A DNA stretch of 64,000 nucleotides from Amphirosellinia nigrospora (taxonomy: Eukaryota > Ascomycota > Sordariomycetes > Xylariales > Xylariaceae): NCBI GenBank assembly GCA_004123355.1, contig SCHM01000001.1, forward strand, positions 3,712,001 to 3,776,000, written 5' to 3'. The notes below the pieces were generated by a model that had not been told where the DNA came from, ran no database searches, and was given only the letters and a program-made list of their open reading frames with translations. Position numbers and translations under genes: made by a program. Below are positions 13,201-26,700 of this stretch, piece by piece (within the stretch, counting starts at the first letter, position 1; the number at the start of each line of letters is the position of its first letter).

Positions 13201-15962
13201 TGTCATCGTGATGCTGGCATGGTTCGGGCCTGCCGAGTCCACAAGGACAGAGAAAAAAGAGGGATAAAAAAGCACGGCTGAGCGGTCACGATCCCGATCA
13301 ATGCTGCTCTGCTTGTCGGGTTGAGACTGGGGTTGTGGCTGGATCGTGGGTAGCGCGTCTCGCTGAAGATCGAGCACACCTATAGTAGTCTCTGCTATCT
13401 GCACTACTGCCGAACGCTGGACCCAAGCAAACAGCACCTCATTTCCCCTAGTCTAGCCTTAGTGCGCGGCGCGAACAACGACTTGGTTTCTCGAACAAGA
13501 AGATGTAGTACACTACAAGCCTTCTTGGGAAAAAACCTCTACAAACCCCACTCAACTGCATATGTGAGAGCTTCGGGGAAATTACCCAATATCGTATCTG
13601 CCTCAAGTCTTGACTTGTGCCGCACAAAAGGAAAACTCCTCCAAGAGCCTGATGGACGCATTGATTTGGCACCGCCGTCGTTGACGTTATGGGGGAGCTG
13701 CGGTACCTAGCTGAGGTGCCTTTCTTTTCCCCCCAGTTTCATGTTTTGCCAGGTAATTTTGTGATAGGAGTATCGGTGTTAAGACTGGGTTTGAGGTACA
13801 CCATGTACATAGTGTGTAGTCAAGTCCCCATACGTACAAGTGTAGTAGTTGAATGAAGGGCTACAGGAGGCGTCTGCTGTGGTGAAAAAGAGTGAAGAAA
13901 AGGGATAGGTAGTGTTGTTGTATGCATGATCGCCACTGCATCTTGGCGGCAGGGGTCCTTTGTAGATCCAGGAAGTGGGTACTGATCCCAGGGATCTCAA
14001 AGATATGGGTAGGATTACATTTGCCTAAAGCATCAATCATCATCATCATCGTCATCATATGTAATCTCGTGTCGACTTAGAAGCAGAACATGACACGATG
14101 GTGTAAGACGATTCATCTCTCACAGATACAGTCTCATTAATTCCGAGTATCCTATATCAGCTTGCGGCAGCGGTATTTTGCCCACGAAGCGACCTTCTCG
14201 ATTGCAGAACAAAGCATGATGAGGTGAGAATACCCCCAAGCATAGGTACGAACAGGGTGTACTTGCCGCATCGAGTTCTATGCTATCATGCCATGGCGAA
14301 TTGGCGGAGGATAGCCAGCTGAGGGTGCCTGGACATTATGCGTAATCTGTTGATGTGTCCTGCGACGACTCTTAGGCCCTGCATGGTGATTCGATTCGCG
14401 AGAGCAAGTCGAGCGCTCATCTATCTCATCCCCCCTGGTCACTCTGGAGCAAATGGCTTTGATGTGCTTGCCGTGGAGCGACTCGTGTTCCGTCGCATCT
14501 GGATTGCCTCGACACGACCAAATTGCAGAAATGGGGAATAGGAACACAGAGTGACAGGCTCACGCGTGTCGCAGTTGGTTGACATGACTCGATACATCTT
14601 TCTAGGATTGTTTAGGTTCAAGAGGTTGTAGGTAGAAGGTCGAATCTGCACTGAACAGGCTGGTAGGTAGGGATGTAGGTGGTCTGGGCCAGCGGGTCCA
14701 GCATGTCATGCAAGGCAACCCGGGAGCACCTTTTCCTCCGGGGTTGCCCTCGTCAGTGAATTAATTCATTGGGCGTGGCGGAATGCCTGTAACGAATATT
14801 GGAGGAAACATAGTAGTAATCGGGCCCCTCGGCGAAGGCCCTCTATTAACATATCACTATTAGATGAGCATTAGAATGCATGGATATTTTGACACGTCTC
14901 TCTTCATTCTCCGCTTTGCCATGTGAGATTGGGGGAAGAGGGAATCATTTGGTTCATGGGAGACGACAGCATGTACCCAAGGTATCTATCTATTCGTGGA
15001 ATAGAGACCCCCTAGACTGTTTAATCCGCCCTGGTTGAAGAAGTGAAATCTAGCGAAAGCGCCGACGATGGATACCCGGAGGTACCGGTATTGGTAGAAC
15101 TCTTGTATGTGTATGTAGTTACTTTGTACTCTCGATGCCTCGGCAGGGTCCGGTCTTTGATGAACAAGTGGTTGTTTGGGTCCCGGCTTTGCACATACAT
15201 ACATAGACAAAGTACCGCGGCTTGAAAGGTATTTGTACGGCGTACATGCTTATTTGAGTTCCGTGCAACGCCCCGAGCCGTCGGGCATTGACACATAACG
15301 TTTACAACCACATCTCAACTACGTACGGAGTCATGATATCCGACATTACAATCTCAACATGGTTACGGGTGTTCCTCAACCCCTCCAGGATGGCAATACT
15401 ATAATATAGATGTAGCCACACGCATGGCCATGGTACCCGTTCGGGTTGCGGTTTTCAGACGACTCATCGGGTTTGCCGTGATGCTGGGTGACTGGCATGT
15501 GACCATTGAACAGCCCATGTAAGCCTGTCGTGGCGGCATGTGTATTGGGAGGAGAACCTTGTCTGACCCAGGAGCAAGCGCGATCAAGCAATCAGATCGT
15601 GTTCCCACCGGCCTCTCAGAATCTTCCCATGCTGATAGGACGTCGGATATCGTGATAAATTGGGTATGTATGCTGATGGACAACGGGCCTACGAGAACTG
15701 GCTTATACCTTATACGGCGCCGTGTATCAAGTAGCTTGATGCATGCTTGCCACCATCACTTGATATTGCAAGGCATATGCGACGCAATCACATAGAGAGA
15801 AGGGTAAGGTAGGTATGAGGATGTGGAAGAAGGAAATGCAAGGAGGCGTTTGGCAAAAGATGTGAACTGTCGTATTCGCCTCCAGTGGGCGGTTGATGGC
15901 GGTGTGCGAGGAGGTGGGGATGCTGTCGAAGGGACCAGATGGAACGGGTGGACGGAAACGAG

Positions 15963-15979
15963 GTGGTGGTGGTGGTGGT
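15963..15979. repeat. (GGT)n microsatellite
   Basis: An uninterrupted GGT trinucleotide tract in the gene-free block, with further GGT/GGA-rich sequence up to about 16020. On this strand it is strongly purine/G rich. Confidence 0.85.
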
Positions 15980-16071
15980 ATTATTTGTGGTGGTAGTGGA
16001 GTAGGAGGATGGTGGTGAGGTGCGGCCGTTACATCACATTGGCGGTGATGCGGTGATGTTTGGCGTGGCGG

Positions 16072-16113
16072 TCAATCAATCAATCAATCAATCATTCAAT
16101 CAATTAATCAATT
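16072..16113. repeat. (TCAA)n microsatellite
   Basis: A TCAA tetranucleotide array, first perfect for about 22 bases and then degenerate (TCATTCAA, TTAATCAA). Confidence 0.85.
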
Positions 16114-19100
16114 ACGTTGCTGGCGTAATAAAAACCGCAGAATGAAGAATGATAGGACAGGTCGTGGGAAGAATTTGGACCCAAACGTTTTGCCAGCAAC
16201 ACCACCGGCGAATTTCGCCATATTCTCAAAATAAGATACGATATGATAGATAACGCACTACTGTGCAGTAGAGTGCGCTGCGTGATGGTTCGTCCGTTAT
16301 TATTAGATAGCTCGTAGCTTGAACCGGCAAAGGTCCAAACTACTCGTGCTTCGCCTCGCCTCAGCATCGATTCACGCTTGTTTAGTGTCTCCCAGACATT
16401 CGGGTCGTAGGAGATCTGTCTCTCACCCTCCACGTACCGTACTACTGTATCCTGTTGCCGACGCCATTCTAGGCCCTGACAGATCGCGTTTACCGATATC
16501 TGTTAGCGGGAAATCATTCTGGGGTAGTCTAGTCAGCCCAGGTCAGCCCAGGTCAGTCAATGCCCAGGCCCTGAATTGGACAGGCCCAGCCTGCTATTCG
16601 GGCGCCTTGGGTCTTGGGTCTCGGTTTTGGGGCCGTCTGGTGCCAAGATCACGAGGGAAGTTCTTCCCAGTACATGGACCAATTGATCACTCATCTCCGA
16701 ACCCTGCCGATACTCCGTCATGGGTCGCTGATTATTTCATCCATTCGTCTTAGTCATGGTCGCAAAGCTGAGCGCGAGAGACCGATTTGATGACGGCGGT
16801 GACGATGGCGATATTTGGAAAGGAAAGAAAAAAAAAAGATAATTGGAATATTGTACGGGGTTTCGGCTCGTGTCTTCCGGCCAGTTTGTTCCGGCGTATG
16901 TTGCCTTCTTGCTATCACTCTGTTCAAATCCATTGCCAGCATTATGCCAGGCGTCGAATTACGCGGAAAATCAAAACTACTGTATAAAGAAAGTATTGAT
17001 CCGAGCTGAAATCGCTTTGCCCCTATCCTCGGCTCTCCTGGGACCACGCCGATGCCCACATGCGAGTTACACCTACAGTGTCTATACTATTGACCAATGG
17101 CAAATATCAAGGCCCGGGAACCTGGCAGGGCTTGACTCCGACAATCAGGTATAGTTTAGAGGTGTACTAATACGGAGCTAGTCTGAAATGGGTAGTTGTA
17201 AGATCTCTGATATACCTGATACCTATGATACCTACGGTATACTTGCAGGCTAAAACTCCATGGCTGTGGTACACTACGATGTCCACACGATGTGGAGTCA
17301 TTTCCGAATCTCCCTCTCCACAATCACATACTGTACTGTACATAGTAGTAGTGTACAATGCGATACTTCTCGCGGCGGATTACCGTATTAGTTCGCGCAT
17401 CGCAAGCTTTGGGATCCCCCTCATCCTACCCTCGTCCGGGCGAAGCCACAACATCGTGTGTTTGAGGTACACATAGCATAATATGATGTAGGGCCTGCTA
17501 CGGCGCGTCGGGTCAAGGCAACGGGACAAGGAATACGATGGGCTGAATGACTTAGACGTGTTTCAAAGAGTTTGGGTCTGTATGGTACGCCACGCCATTT
17601 GTCCCGGGCAGCAACTACGAAGAATGGAACTGTTAGTACATGTATGCGAGGTTGATAAGAGGTTCACGAACCGATCCTCAGGCCCTGGTGGCAGGGGTAT
17701 CTCGATACAGGGGGTGTACGAGTACAGTATCTGTACCTCTAGCCTGGACTCCTGCATACCTGTTAGGTACCCAACACGTCCATGGCGGCACACACCGTCT
17801 TTCATAAGCCCGCGTCGACATGGGCCGCCACACGTTCTGTATGGCATCGCTTGGCTTCTGCCACGCGACTGATCACATGGTGTCTCCGTGGCTCAGCCAA
17901 ATCTCAGGATGAATTGCAATACTTTCCCCAGACCCTGTACACTAGATGATTCAGCTAAGCTATGCTATGTGACTTTGTCCTATACTCACCAACATCACGA
18001 TATAACAGTCTTCTCCGTCTACATAGTACAGTCATCAATACCAAGGAGCCCAAAAATATGTGAAGTGACGCAACAGAGCGTCATGCATGTTATTGTTTCT
18101 CCACAAATTGTCCAATATCTAATTCTGATCCAATATTACCAGACTCCCAGCCATCAATCCTTTGGGGAAAAAATGGATCCCAGGGAATAAGGCAATTGTC
18201 CGTTGCCAGCCCTGACCGTCAGCGGCCTGGGAGATGGCGGACAACGGTAAGTCAAATGAGCCGACAACATGGCACCTCCCAGCGCCTACTGTACCAAGCA
18301 AGTATGGAAGGCCACGGAATGGAAACTCACGAGTGCATCGCGACTATCTCCTGTATCGTGCGAAGACCCTCACGATCGAAATGGTTGCTGTCATCATACA
18401 CCACCAAATACGCTAAACATTCGCAAATGGCAGAAGAGACACCTCGGGATCAATGACCTTGGCTTGCATGGCATACTCGAAGAACCAACTCGTCGTGATC
18501 GAATACTCCTGCAACCGAGCATCAAGCAGCAGATGCAGCCAATGCAGAGTGCAATAGCTGGGCCACATATTCGTATGCACTGACATTAATTAGACAGGGG
18601 GTTTTATGCGGAGCGAGTCATTCACCAATCTCCCGGCACCCTGACCGGCAAACCAATCACTGGACTTGCCAACAAGAGGTATCGAGTGCTGCGTACAGTA
18701 TGTGTGCAAAAGTGAGAACAAACAATCTGTCTGTATGCGAACGGAGAGCTGGAGCGGGCAACCTCGGAATAAAAAAAGTAAGTCGCAAGGTTGACGGCGG
18801 AATACAACACTATAGACGGCTCTGAACGGAGTGCATACGTTTTAAGCTCCTTAGACCAGCATGCTGGTATCTCTAACGAGCGTTGATAAAACTGATTAGT
18901 TATCTTGGCTTATATCTATACTAGTTTGCACTCGGAAGAGCACTATGTCTGAGGTAGTCCATTATCTAAGCAGAACAACGTGTATCTGCAACATGTTGGT
19001 GTTGTGCAACCTTGGCGTGATTAGAGCTAGCGATAGCTGGGGGAGGAGCTCATGGATCACCCAGAGATTTTAAGTCTGATTCTCAGAGAACGAGAATGAT

Positions 19101-20300
19101 ATCGTTCCCTACATGGCGGTGGGCCTACAAGCTGCAAGGACATTTTCTCGAAAGTTACGAAGGTACAGTCGTATCCCACAATCACCTAGCTCCTGCATAC
19201 ATCCAACCACCCCACGTAACAGGCGCGACAAGAATTCACAACCCCCTCGTAGTTGTTGCTCTATAGACTTCTGTGTATTTGCTGGTTTAGACCTTGCTTT
19301 GTCAGTCTTGTTCAACGGGTCGTGTAAGTTGGTAATACCTCTCGTGATATCTCCGCGTTGTACCCTATACAATATTACATTATTACTGTACATATATCAA
19401 AGTGGACCTAGGGTCCTTCACATTATACCACGATGTACGGGAGTACACCGACCGATTTTGGTAAATGAGCTGGGAATTGGGTTCGTGGCAATATCACCAC
19501 CATGATTTTCCAGAATAACGTACCCTGGTCCAACATGGGGCATACGATCATCTCGCATCATGAAACTGGCCGTCTTCGAGGCATAACTGTGAAGCAAAGT
19601 TACTGGGGCGGAATTACTTAATATATAATCCAAGGATCAGAAACATGCATAAGCTGAAGATATCAAAGCGATAGTAGCGAAATGGTGAGCTACAGGTTAC
19701 AACATATTTATTTAATTCATGTGGCAGGTTAGCAGCGGAGTCTCTTGAAATCACGCGTGAAGGAAATGGACAGAGGGCAGAGGTAAGAAGAGTATTAGGA
19801 AAGGGGGAGGGTGCAGGATGATTACATTGACGCAATACTAGGGACACGTCAAAGTTGAGTGATGCGATTGGGATAAAAGCTTATCAGTGAACAGATCGCA
19901 ACGCGTATCATTCATTTCTTCTAAATTGGCGTAGAGCGTGATGGTAACTTACTTGTAGTGCACTGTAAACCTAGCATGCTGAAATGTCAAGGATGCACTT
20001 TTTGATGATGTACAGAAGAGGTCCCGGTTCTGAACTCCTGGGTGGGGCATTTATTAGGTACTCATTTTGTGGGTACGAGAGGTAATGTCACGCCCCAAGG
20101 CACAGCTGTACTGCATTGTATCTAGCTACAGCGTTGAGGTACCTGTAGGTACCTATCTTGCCTTTCAGATGGTACACCGACAACATTGAACCTTACAATC
20201 CACCCACCTGTATTATGATAAATCTTTTTCGCACGCTTGGAATCCATTCCTCCGTCTTCCCTCCCCTTTTCAAAACCCTCTTCGTGCTGGGTGTTCGCAA

Positions 20301-22017
20301 ACATTCAGTTGAGTCATCCTCACCAGCCATTTAATGAGCGACAATTGTATCTCTCTCGGTCAATAATCCCATACGTTTGTTGTTTGCGCTCCTTTGGTGC
20401 GCTTTCAACTGCATAAAAAAACCGACGCGCTCCCGCTGCCGCCAACTCGGCGCTAGCCTCCCTCGCTAACCTCACTGAGCCCAGTCTAAACTATTTTCAA
20501 GGCGCCAGTGCACCTTCATACAACGCATCAACAGTCCAGGACGCACGAGTAGAATTACAAGGACTGGACAACAACGACATCGGCATAGCACCAGCTACAG
20601 CAAGATTTCTACAGGAGGAATACCTCGCCGCAACAAAGAACCATAGCGTCCTGCCCACTGCTCGCCAGCGCCGAGGTGACAATTCCCAATTCCCAATCCA
20701 CCATACATACATACATACATACCCTACATACCTCCATAGCGCGCAACACGTAGAGCCACTGCGACGCTGCTCAGGATTCTCTGCAGCTCGTTGTTCCCTG
20801 TGCCGGGACTGCGCCAAGACATCCTGGTGGTAGCGACTAAAACGAGTCGCGCGCTTGCCTACTGCACGTCACCGCTGGCTTGCCTCGTTCGTTCGTCGCT
20901 CGCGTTCGTCGTCGCCCGCTATCGCGCAACTCGCCTTCGATTGACGGCGAGGCAAATAAGAGTCAGTCTAGCGCAGTCTAGCCCGACTTGACGGTCGGTG
21001 GCGCTACACTTCAGCACAACTGGACCTCCCGAGCACCAAGACAACTAGTCATAACCTGGCCAGATTTCCTAGACCTTTCTCGCCTCCCTGTTGCCAATTC
21101 CCCCAACCCCCGGCCAGCCCAGGCACCTCCACTAGTTGCTCAGCTAGTCAGGTTTGGGTCTCGCGCCAATCATCCCAAAAATTTCATACCCCAATTTTGT
21201 CTTCGGCGCCATTTTAGACTCTCCTTCCCCACCTACCAACTAGACTACCTAGGTAGGTAGTCGAGTATCCTCCTCGCATCTGCTAGGAAGAGTCCGTCCA
21301 ATACCTGGTCTACTACATACGCGGTACCCGACTAGTACCCGTGGAGACTGGAGAGAGAGAGAGAGGTGATCGCGTCACCGTATAAAAGTGTTTCTCTGCC
21401 TTGAGGCTGTGAGCCGTTGTTGCCCACGCCCGGTAGTCTTCTGACTTCGTCACGTTGAAATACTCTTACCTCGAAAAGCTTGGCGTTGCTAAGAAAACCA
21501 GCTCAAATCGCCTGTTGGGCCATAACAGAGCTGGTGCATCGAGAGATACGCCCCCGCTGCTGGTCATCCCAGGCAGAGTCAGGGTCATCGTGAGGGGGGT
21601 GTCGAAAAACTGCCAGGAGGATCTCATCCTTGTCAGTTCTTTTTTAATCGACTCTTGAGGACCACTTCTCTGCTAGATTAACTTCAGCGATTTGGTGGCT
21701 TTTGAGCTGTGGGCTACTTGTGGATTGTTCTGTGGACCAGGGTACAACACTACTCTTAGTATCTTGTCCTAACGACTGGACCCGCAACGATCTACGTATA
21801 TCACCATCAGTCAGAATAGACTACGAGCCAAACTAAATAGCAGCCGCAGCCTCAAGCTCGTGGTACAACTCTATTCTTCTCTCATCTGGGTTGTACTACT
21901 ATCTCGATCCGACACGCCGTCTGCTCTCCGCTAGTCTGCGTATCTTTCATTAGATTTGGCTCGAGTACTAAAAACCTCTGGCCATTCTCTGTTTTATCCA
22001 ACCCAGGTTGTTGTAGC
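20301..22017 (+). promoter_or_regulatory. Presumed long promoter and 5' leader of CON7
   Basis: No protein gene is supported. The stretch is pyrimidine-rich with a (CATA)5 array at 20702-20722, a GAGAGA run at about 21350-21364 and a TATAAAAG box at about 21381-21388, all in the CON7 direction. Short upstream open frames (for example 21455-21658) precede the CON7 frame. Long leaders with upstream frames are common in fungal developmental regulators; that this is one is inferred. An upstream coding exon cannot be excluded. Confidence 0.4.
20702..20722. repeat. (CATA)5 microsatellite upstream of CON7
   Basis: Five CATA units in the pyrimidine-rich region 1.3 kb before the CON7 reading frame. 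Confidence 0.85.
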
Positions 22018-23725
22018 ATGTTCCTAGTGCCAACACCACCATCATCACAGCAACACACGTTGGTTAGCCATTGTGCAGCGCTACCGCGTGTGCCAGAGCA
22101 GCAACTGAAGAGTTCAAACCCAGGAGCAAAACTCGGCAAGCTCCTCAACGCCTCCGATCACCCTATGGAACGAAGCGTCCACGATTATTCGCAGTCAGGT
22201 TTGCCTTCGCCCTATCCAAGCGTCTCCGGCGACAATCAGTCTGAAGCCTCTGCAGATCACGCGTCTGCTGCCCAGTACCCAAGCAACCAGGAACCGCGTC
22301 CAGCCAACTACTCTACCTCCGCAACGCCCACCTCGGAGTACGGTGGTTACCCGCAGTCCGCGAGATCCACGAGTTCTTTTCCAGAACATAGTTTACGCCA
22401 ATACCATCCAGCGAGCAACCATAACGGCAGCAGCGGAGGTATGGCGCAACAAGCTACAACAAGTCCGTCAATGCCTTTGCAAGATGGACGCAACCATCAA
22501 CCCAGCAGGTCAAATCTGACAGCGATGTACCCATAGATCCCTCCATCGCGGCACCCAGCCCTACGTACCCTCACGGTCAATACTCGCCATACGCGCCGCC
22601 GCCGCAAGACATGGCGCATAGCTATCCGCAAGGCGCGCGCCGGGATGTATACCCAACCCCGTCCCGACTGGGCCAACTACGGTCACCCCGGAGGACAGAT
22701 GCCACACCATCCGGTACCCTATTCGCACCCGCCCACTTCGCCCCTCCAGGACGACCAGCTCAGGTAGGTTGATAATCTTGTGCATAATGTGGATTTTTTT
22801 GCGGAAAATGTTTTTTTATATCAAGGTGTCTTTGATCATTGAAGGAATGATTAGTAAGGCTGTGGAAATTTTGGGGAGTTACAATCGAATTTGCCTCAAT
22901 GTGCTGTCGGACGATGTGTTTTTCTTTATTACATGCATGGAATGGCTGATGATATTGACAGTATGGTGTGCAACAGGTTTACTCCTTTGTGCCGATTCCT
23001 GGGGCGCAGCAGCACAAGCGACCTCGTCGCCGGTATGAAGAAATTGAAAGGATGTATAAATGCGGATGGAATGGCTGCGAAAAAGCCTATGGTACACTAA
23101 ATCATCTGAATGCCCATGTTACAATGCAAAGTCATGGTCAAAAACGAACACCTGAAGGTATGGTCCTGTAACTTTACACCCATGATTTCCCAAATATCCG
23201 GTACAGGCTAGGTGAGGGCACGCTAAGCTAGCCCAGCATAGCCCAGCAACGCGTCAGAATAAGCCGCCTGCGATAGTGCATCAGCTAGTACTAGGAGCAT
23301 TTTGCGAACGGGTATCGCAGTCGAACTGATCACTGACGAAGATGTACAAGTACTAACTGACTGGTTATATAGAATTCAAGGAGATTCGCAAAGAATGGAA
23401 AGCCCGTAAAAAGGAGGAAGAGCAACAGCGCAAGGCTGCCGAAGAACAAGACCGCCAGCGCCACGCGCAAGCCGCGGCTGCTGCCGCTCAGGCTCAAAAT
23501 GGAGGTAGTGATCCCCAAGGAACTGAAGCTGGGCAGCCTGCGTCGTCCTACTCAAGCAGGCAATTGCCTCCCATTGCCTATGCCCAACAATATCCGCCGT
23601 CAACGGCCGCTGTGCCCCAGCAACCCCTCAACCAATACAGCAACGGTGGCCACATTTATGCTGAAAACTATCAAGCTACGCCACCATACGGCGCTCAGAA
23701 CCAACAGATGTACAATCGAGAATAG
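22018..23725 (+). CDS. CON7: C2H2 zinc-finger transcription factor, Con7 family (exon 1 frameshifted)
   Basis: Exons 22018-22763, 22977-23157 and 23373-23725. The single finger in exon 2 has the pattern C-x4-C-x12-H-x5-H (CGWNGC ... AHVTMQSH), preceded by VYSFVPIPG and a basic RPRRRYEEIE. Exon 3 is an E/K/R/Q/A-rich helix (EFKEIRKEWKARKKEEE) followed by a Gln/Pro/Tyr-rich tail ending at TAG 23723-23725. The N-terminal part (SVHDYSQSGLPSPYPS, QATTSPSMPLQDGRNHQ) also matches my memory of this family, which controls conidium morphology and infection structures in Magnaporthe. Exon 1 breaks near 22504-22509 (one base lost), near 22635-22644 (frame restored) and in CCCC at 22741-22744 (one base lost); only then does the donor fit the acceptor in phase. 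The first ATG is uncertain: 22018 is the earliest in frame and 22165 is an alternative. The protein is nuclear. Confidence 0.82.
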
Positions 23726-26700
23726 GTAATTAGGATGACCCGCTCGAAAGGTCGATGGGAATTAACTCCGAGAAGGGATGAAGATATTGGCCGGCTGAGG
23801 GTGGGATTGAGGACATCAGTTGTACGATATTCGTGCACATCCGGTGCTAGATTAAAGCTCGGCGCCTGCATTAGACTGGCGCTTTAATGAGTTGTCCCTT
23901 CATGGCGACTACCCGGTCACCAGCCATTCCTGGTAATTTTGCCCCGCAGCATAAAATGGATGGCCTTTGTGGCTCGACAAGGAGTAAAAAGCAGCAAAAA
24001 CCAAAAAGAAACGGGGAAGAGAAAACCACAATACGTTTATCTATCTTTGCTACAGTCAGCTGGCGGTATGGGAGTGCCTGGAGAATTATATGGCCACTGG
24101 CTGTGCAACGGCAGGTGTTGCCGTGTAGGTGAAGGAATAGGGTTGACTGTAGGCGAAGCAACAGAAATAATTATATGAATTGAGCCATCAACGTCCTGAT
24201 AAGTATTGATATAATCCTAGCGAGGCAAATAATACTTTGTACCCTGAGATGAGTGTCTCGTCAGGATCGGAGATTTTGTGTTTTTGGCCCTAAGGTTGGG
24301 CGCCAAGCCGACTAAGTAGGATGGGAAAATCCCCGAAACCCTGGTTATGGGAACGAGATGGTGGTTTGCGCTGTGCATGAATCCGCGTAGTCCTGTGGCT
24401 AACAACTACTAGCGGAGTGTGTTGCAACAAGGAATAGCCTAAGCGAGAGACAAAGTGGAAGACACGAACTAAGGCGTGGTCCTATTTTAGCACGAGCTTG
24501 GTTCTGTACTACCATAGCCACGAGGTTTTATTTGGACTTTTGGCGAGGCGCCGTTCATCCGATTCCTGGGGAATGTGGATGAGAAGGGGGAGGGGTGGAT
24601 GATCTAGCGCAATGTAGTGTCTAGCTGAGCTACGTTGGGTTAGGTAATAGTAATAATCCGTGATGGTGCCCCTTGTTCTTCTTAACGCTTTAGTGTGGTT
24701 ACACAGCATGAGACGAACTCCAAGACCGTGTGATACAATATAAAAGGGACAGCTGCCAAATTCTACAGAGAGACCAATTGAGTGCCGCCAAGGTAGGTTA
24801 GGTAAGGTAAATACAAGTACCTAGTCTATTGCTGCTGATAAGATAGCTCGATGAGAGATATCCATGGATGCGACAATGCCGAATTTGGATAGGAGCAAGC
24901 TGGCTAGCCCTGCATTGTTTTGCAGCACGTTCTATACTTCCAGGGCTATTCATTCTAATTGTTTCTTAACGATCTCTGCCTACAGATAGGTAGACGCAAT
25001 GTTGAGCTATCTTAGACGGTTCGGGCTGCAATACAACCTAACAAACACCCTTGCCCCTTCCAAATTGTGCGACGCCAGACAAGACAGCTTAACCCTTTCA
25101 TTCGCTCGGTTGTATGGGACGGGAAGATACATGATGAGCGTGCGCCGGTGCTAGACACTAGGTAGAAGATAACTTGAGCCCACGCACCCAAAGAAGACAA
25201 GAAAATAAGAACTTGGTTTCCTCACTACTGCGACCGTAGCCTTATACCCTGCATTCTACCCCTTTTGCCTTTTGGGGGGGCGCCGGCCGCTGAACTGGGG
25301 CCGCGCCGGACTCTCTTGTCGTTTGCATCGCGCAGAAGCGGGCCCGGGCGGGAAGGCTAGCTTCCAGGCAGCTGGGAGGCATCAGCAGTTGACGATGTTA
25401 AGCCACTATTCTCTAACATATATTGACTATACCAGAGGACATTTCGGCCCCGACCACCGCCACAGTCTTCGGAAGAGCGCTAGAACACGTTCCAAGGCGA
25501 TGCAACGGGTAACACCCGCTAAGATACGTGTCTAATGTACCTAAGGTACCCTTACTTCCATGGTAAGCTGATTTACCTTGACCAAGGAATTAGGACTGAC
25601 GATTTTAAGATTAGGCAATTGATCATATAGATAAGGGTACTAGAACCCGATCTATGTAACCAGCCTCGCTGCAGATGACACGACACCTAGATGCATCTGC
25701 TTTCGCTTGGGCAGAGCTGCCGACGGTCTGTGTTGCAAAACGGCATCGGGAATTTGCATACTCGTGCATCGAAATTTTCCGAAATGCCTGAGACACGGAG
25801 AGCTAGCCGTGCTGGTTATTATACCAGTGTATCTTGTTCTCGTTTTCTCGCTTTGCGTGTGCGGTACAGCGACATGCAATGCGAGCCCAAAGTATCTACT
25901 TAGGCTGTACCCCGTTTCTTAGTGCTCTACTTGCTCGATACGACCGAGATACAGACATGGGGGATAGTTTATTTTTTTCTGGGTTGGCATGCCCGATCTA
26001 TTTTAGCGAGGTTGCAAGGCATTACAATGCGTCTCTCCTTGCTCGCAGTAGGCGGAAGATCAGTATAGCGTCACTCGGCTCGCCGCTCAAGCTCCTTGGC
26101 ACTGCTAGCCGAATCAGCCGGATCCTCGCGGTGGGAAATCTGGGGTAGATGGCAGGTGAACTCGCTGGTCGAGCGACAAGGGGTGCGCTTCGTGGGGGGC
26201 GACGATGGGAACTTTTCGTCGGTGATGGGTGATGATGGATGGATGGCGTGGTGTTTTTGGTGGTGTGGGAGACACGCAAAAACTAGACAAGGGGGTGCTC
26301 GCGCGCCGATGAGCTCCAGGCTAACGCTACCGCAACGCTAGACATGGTCCTGGCCAGCCCCCGACATCCTACTCTCCTTGACGTGCGCCGCTCGCCGCGT
26401 GCGATGCTGCGTCTAAGTCGAGGTGCTGTAGCGCAATGCAAGTGCAGATGCAGCTATGCAGCAGCCCGGCAGCCAGCCCGAAGGAACCAAGGAAGGACAA
26501 CGGGCCTTGGTATCACATCATCCAAACCGGTACCGCAGGCGGCAGTCCCCACGGCGCCATGGGCACGCCCGTCGGTGCTAGGCCAGGCCAAGGAACGTAT
26601 CGCGTACCTTGCCTCGCCCTACCACTGCCGGCATATGTACAGTACTTGGACATACTTGTTGTCGTCTAGTCGCCCGCCCAAACCCGGTTCGACCCCTTCC

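Larger units (their letters stand above)
10246..20300. other. 10-kb gene-free block
   Basis: No open frame here looks like a protein: all are under 145 codons, many use non-ATG starts, and none has recognisable domains. Base composition is mixed. There are several simple repeats (listed separately), a short tandem GTCAGCCCAG duplication at about 16531-16553, and scattered GTAC/TAGGTAC words. I cannot identify a transposon or an RNA gene in it. Confidence 0.45.

Noticed and set aside
16319-16753. 144-codon plus-strand open frame
   Set aside because: One of the longest frames in the gene-free block, but it has a non-ATG start, random-looking composition and no recognisable domain.
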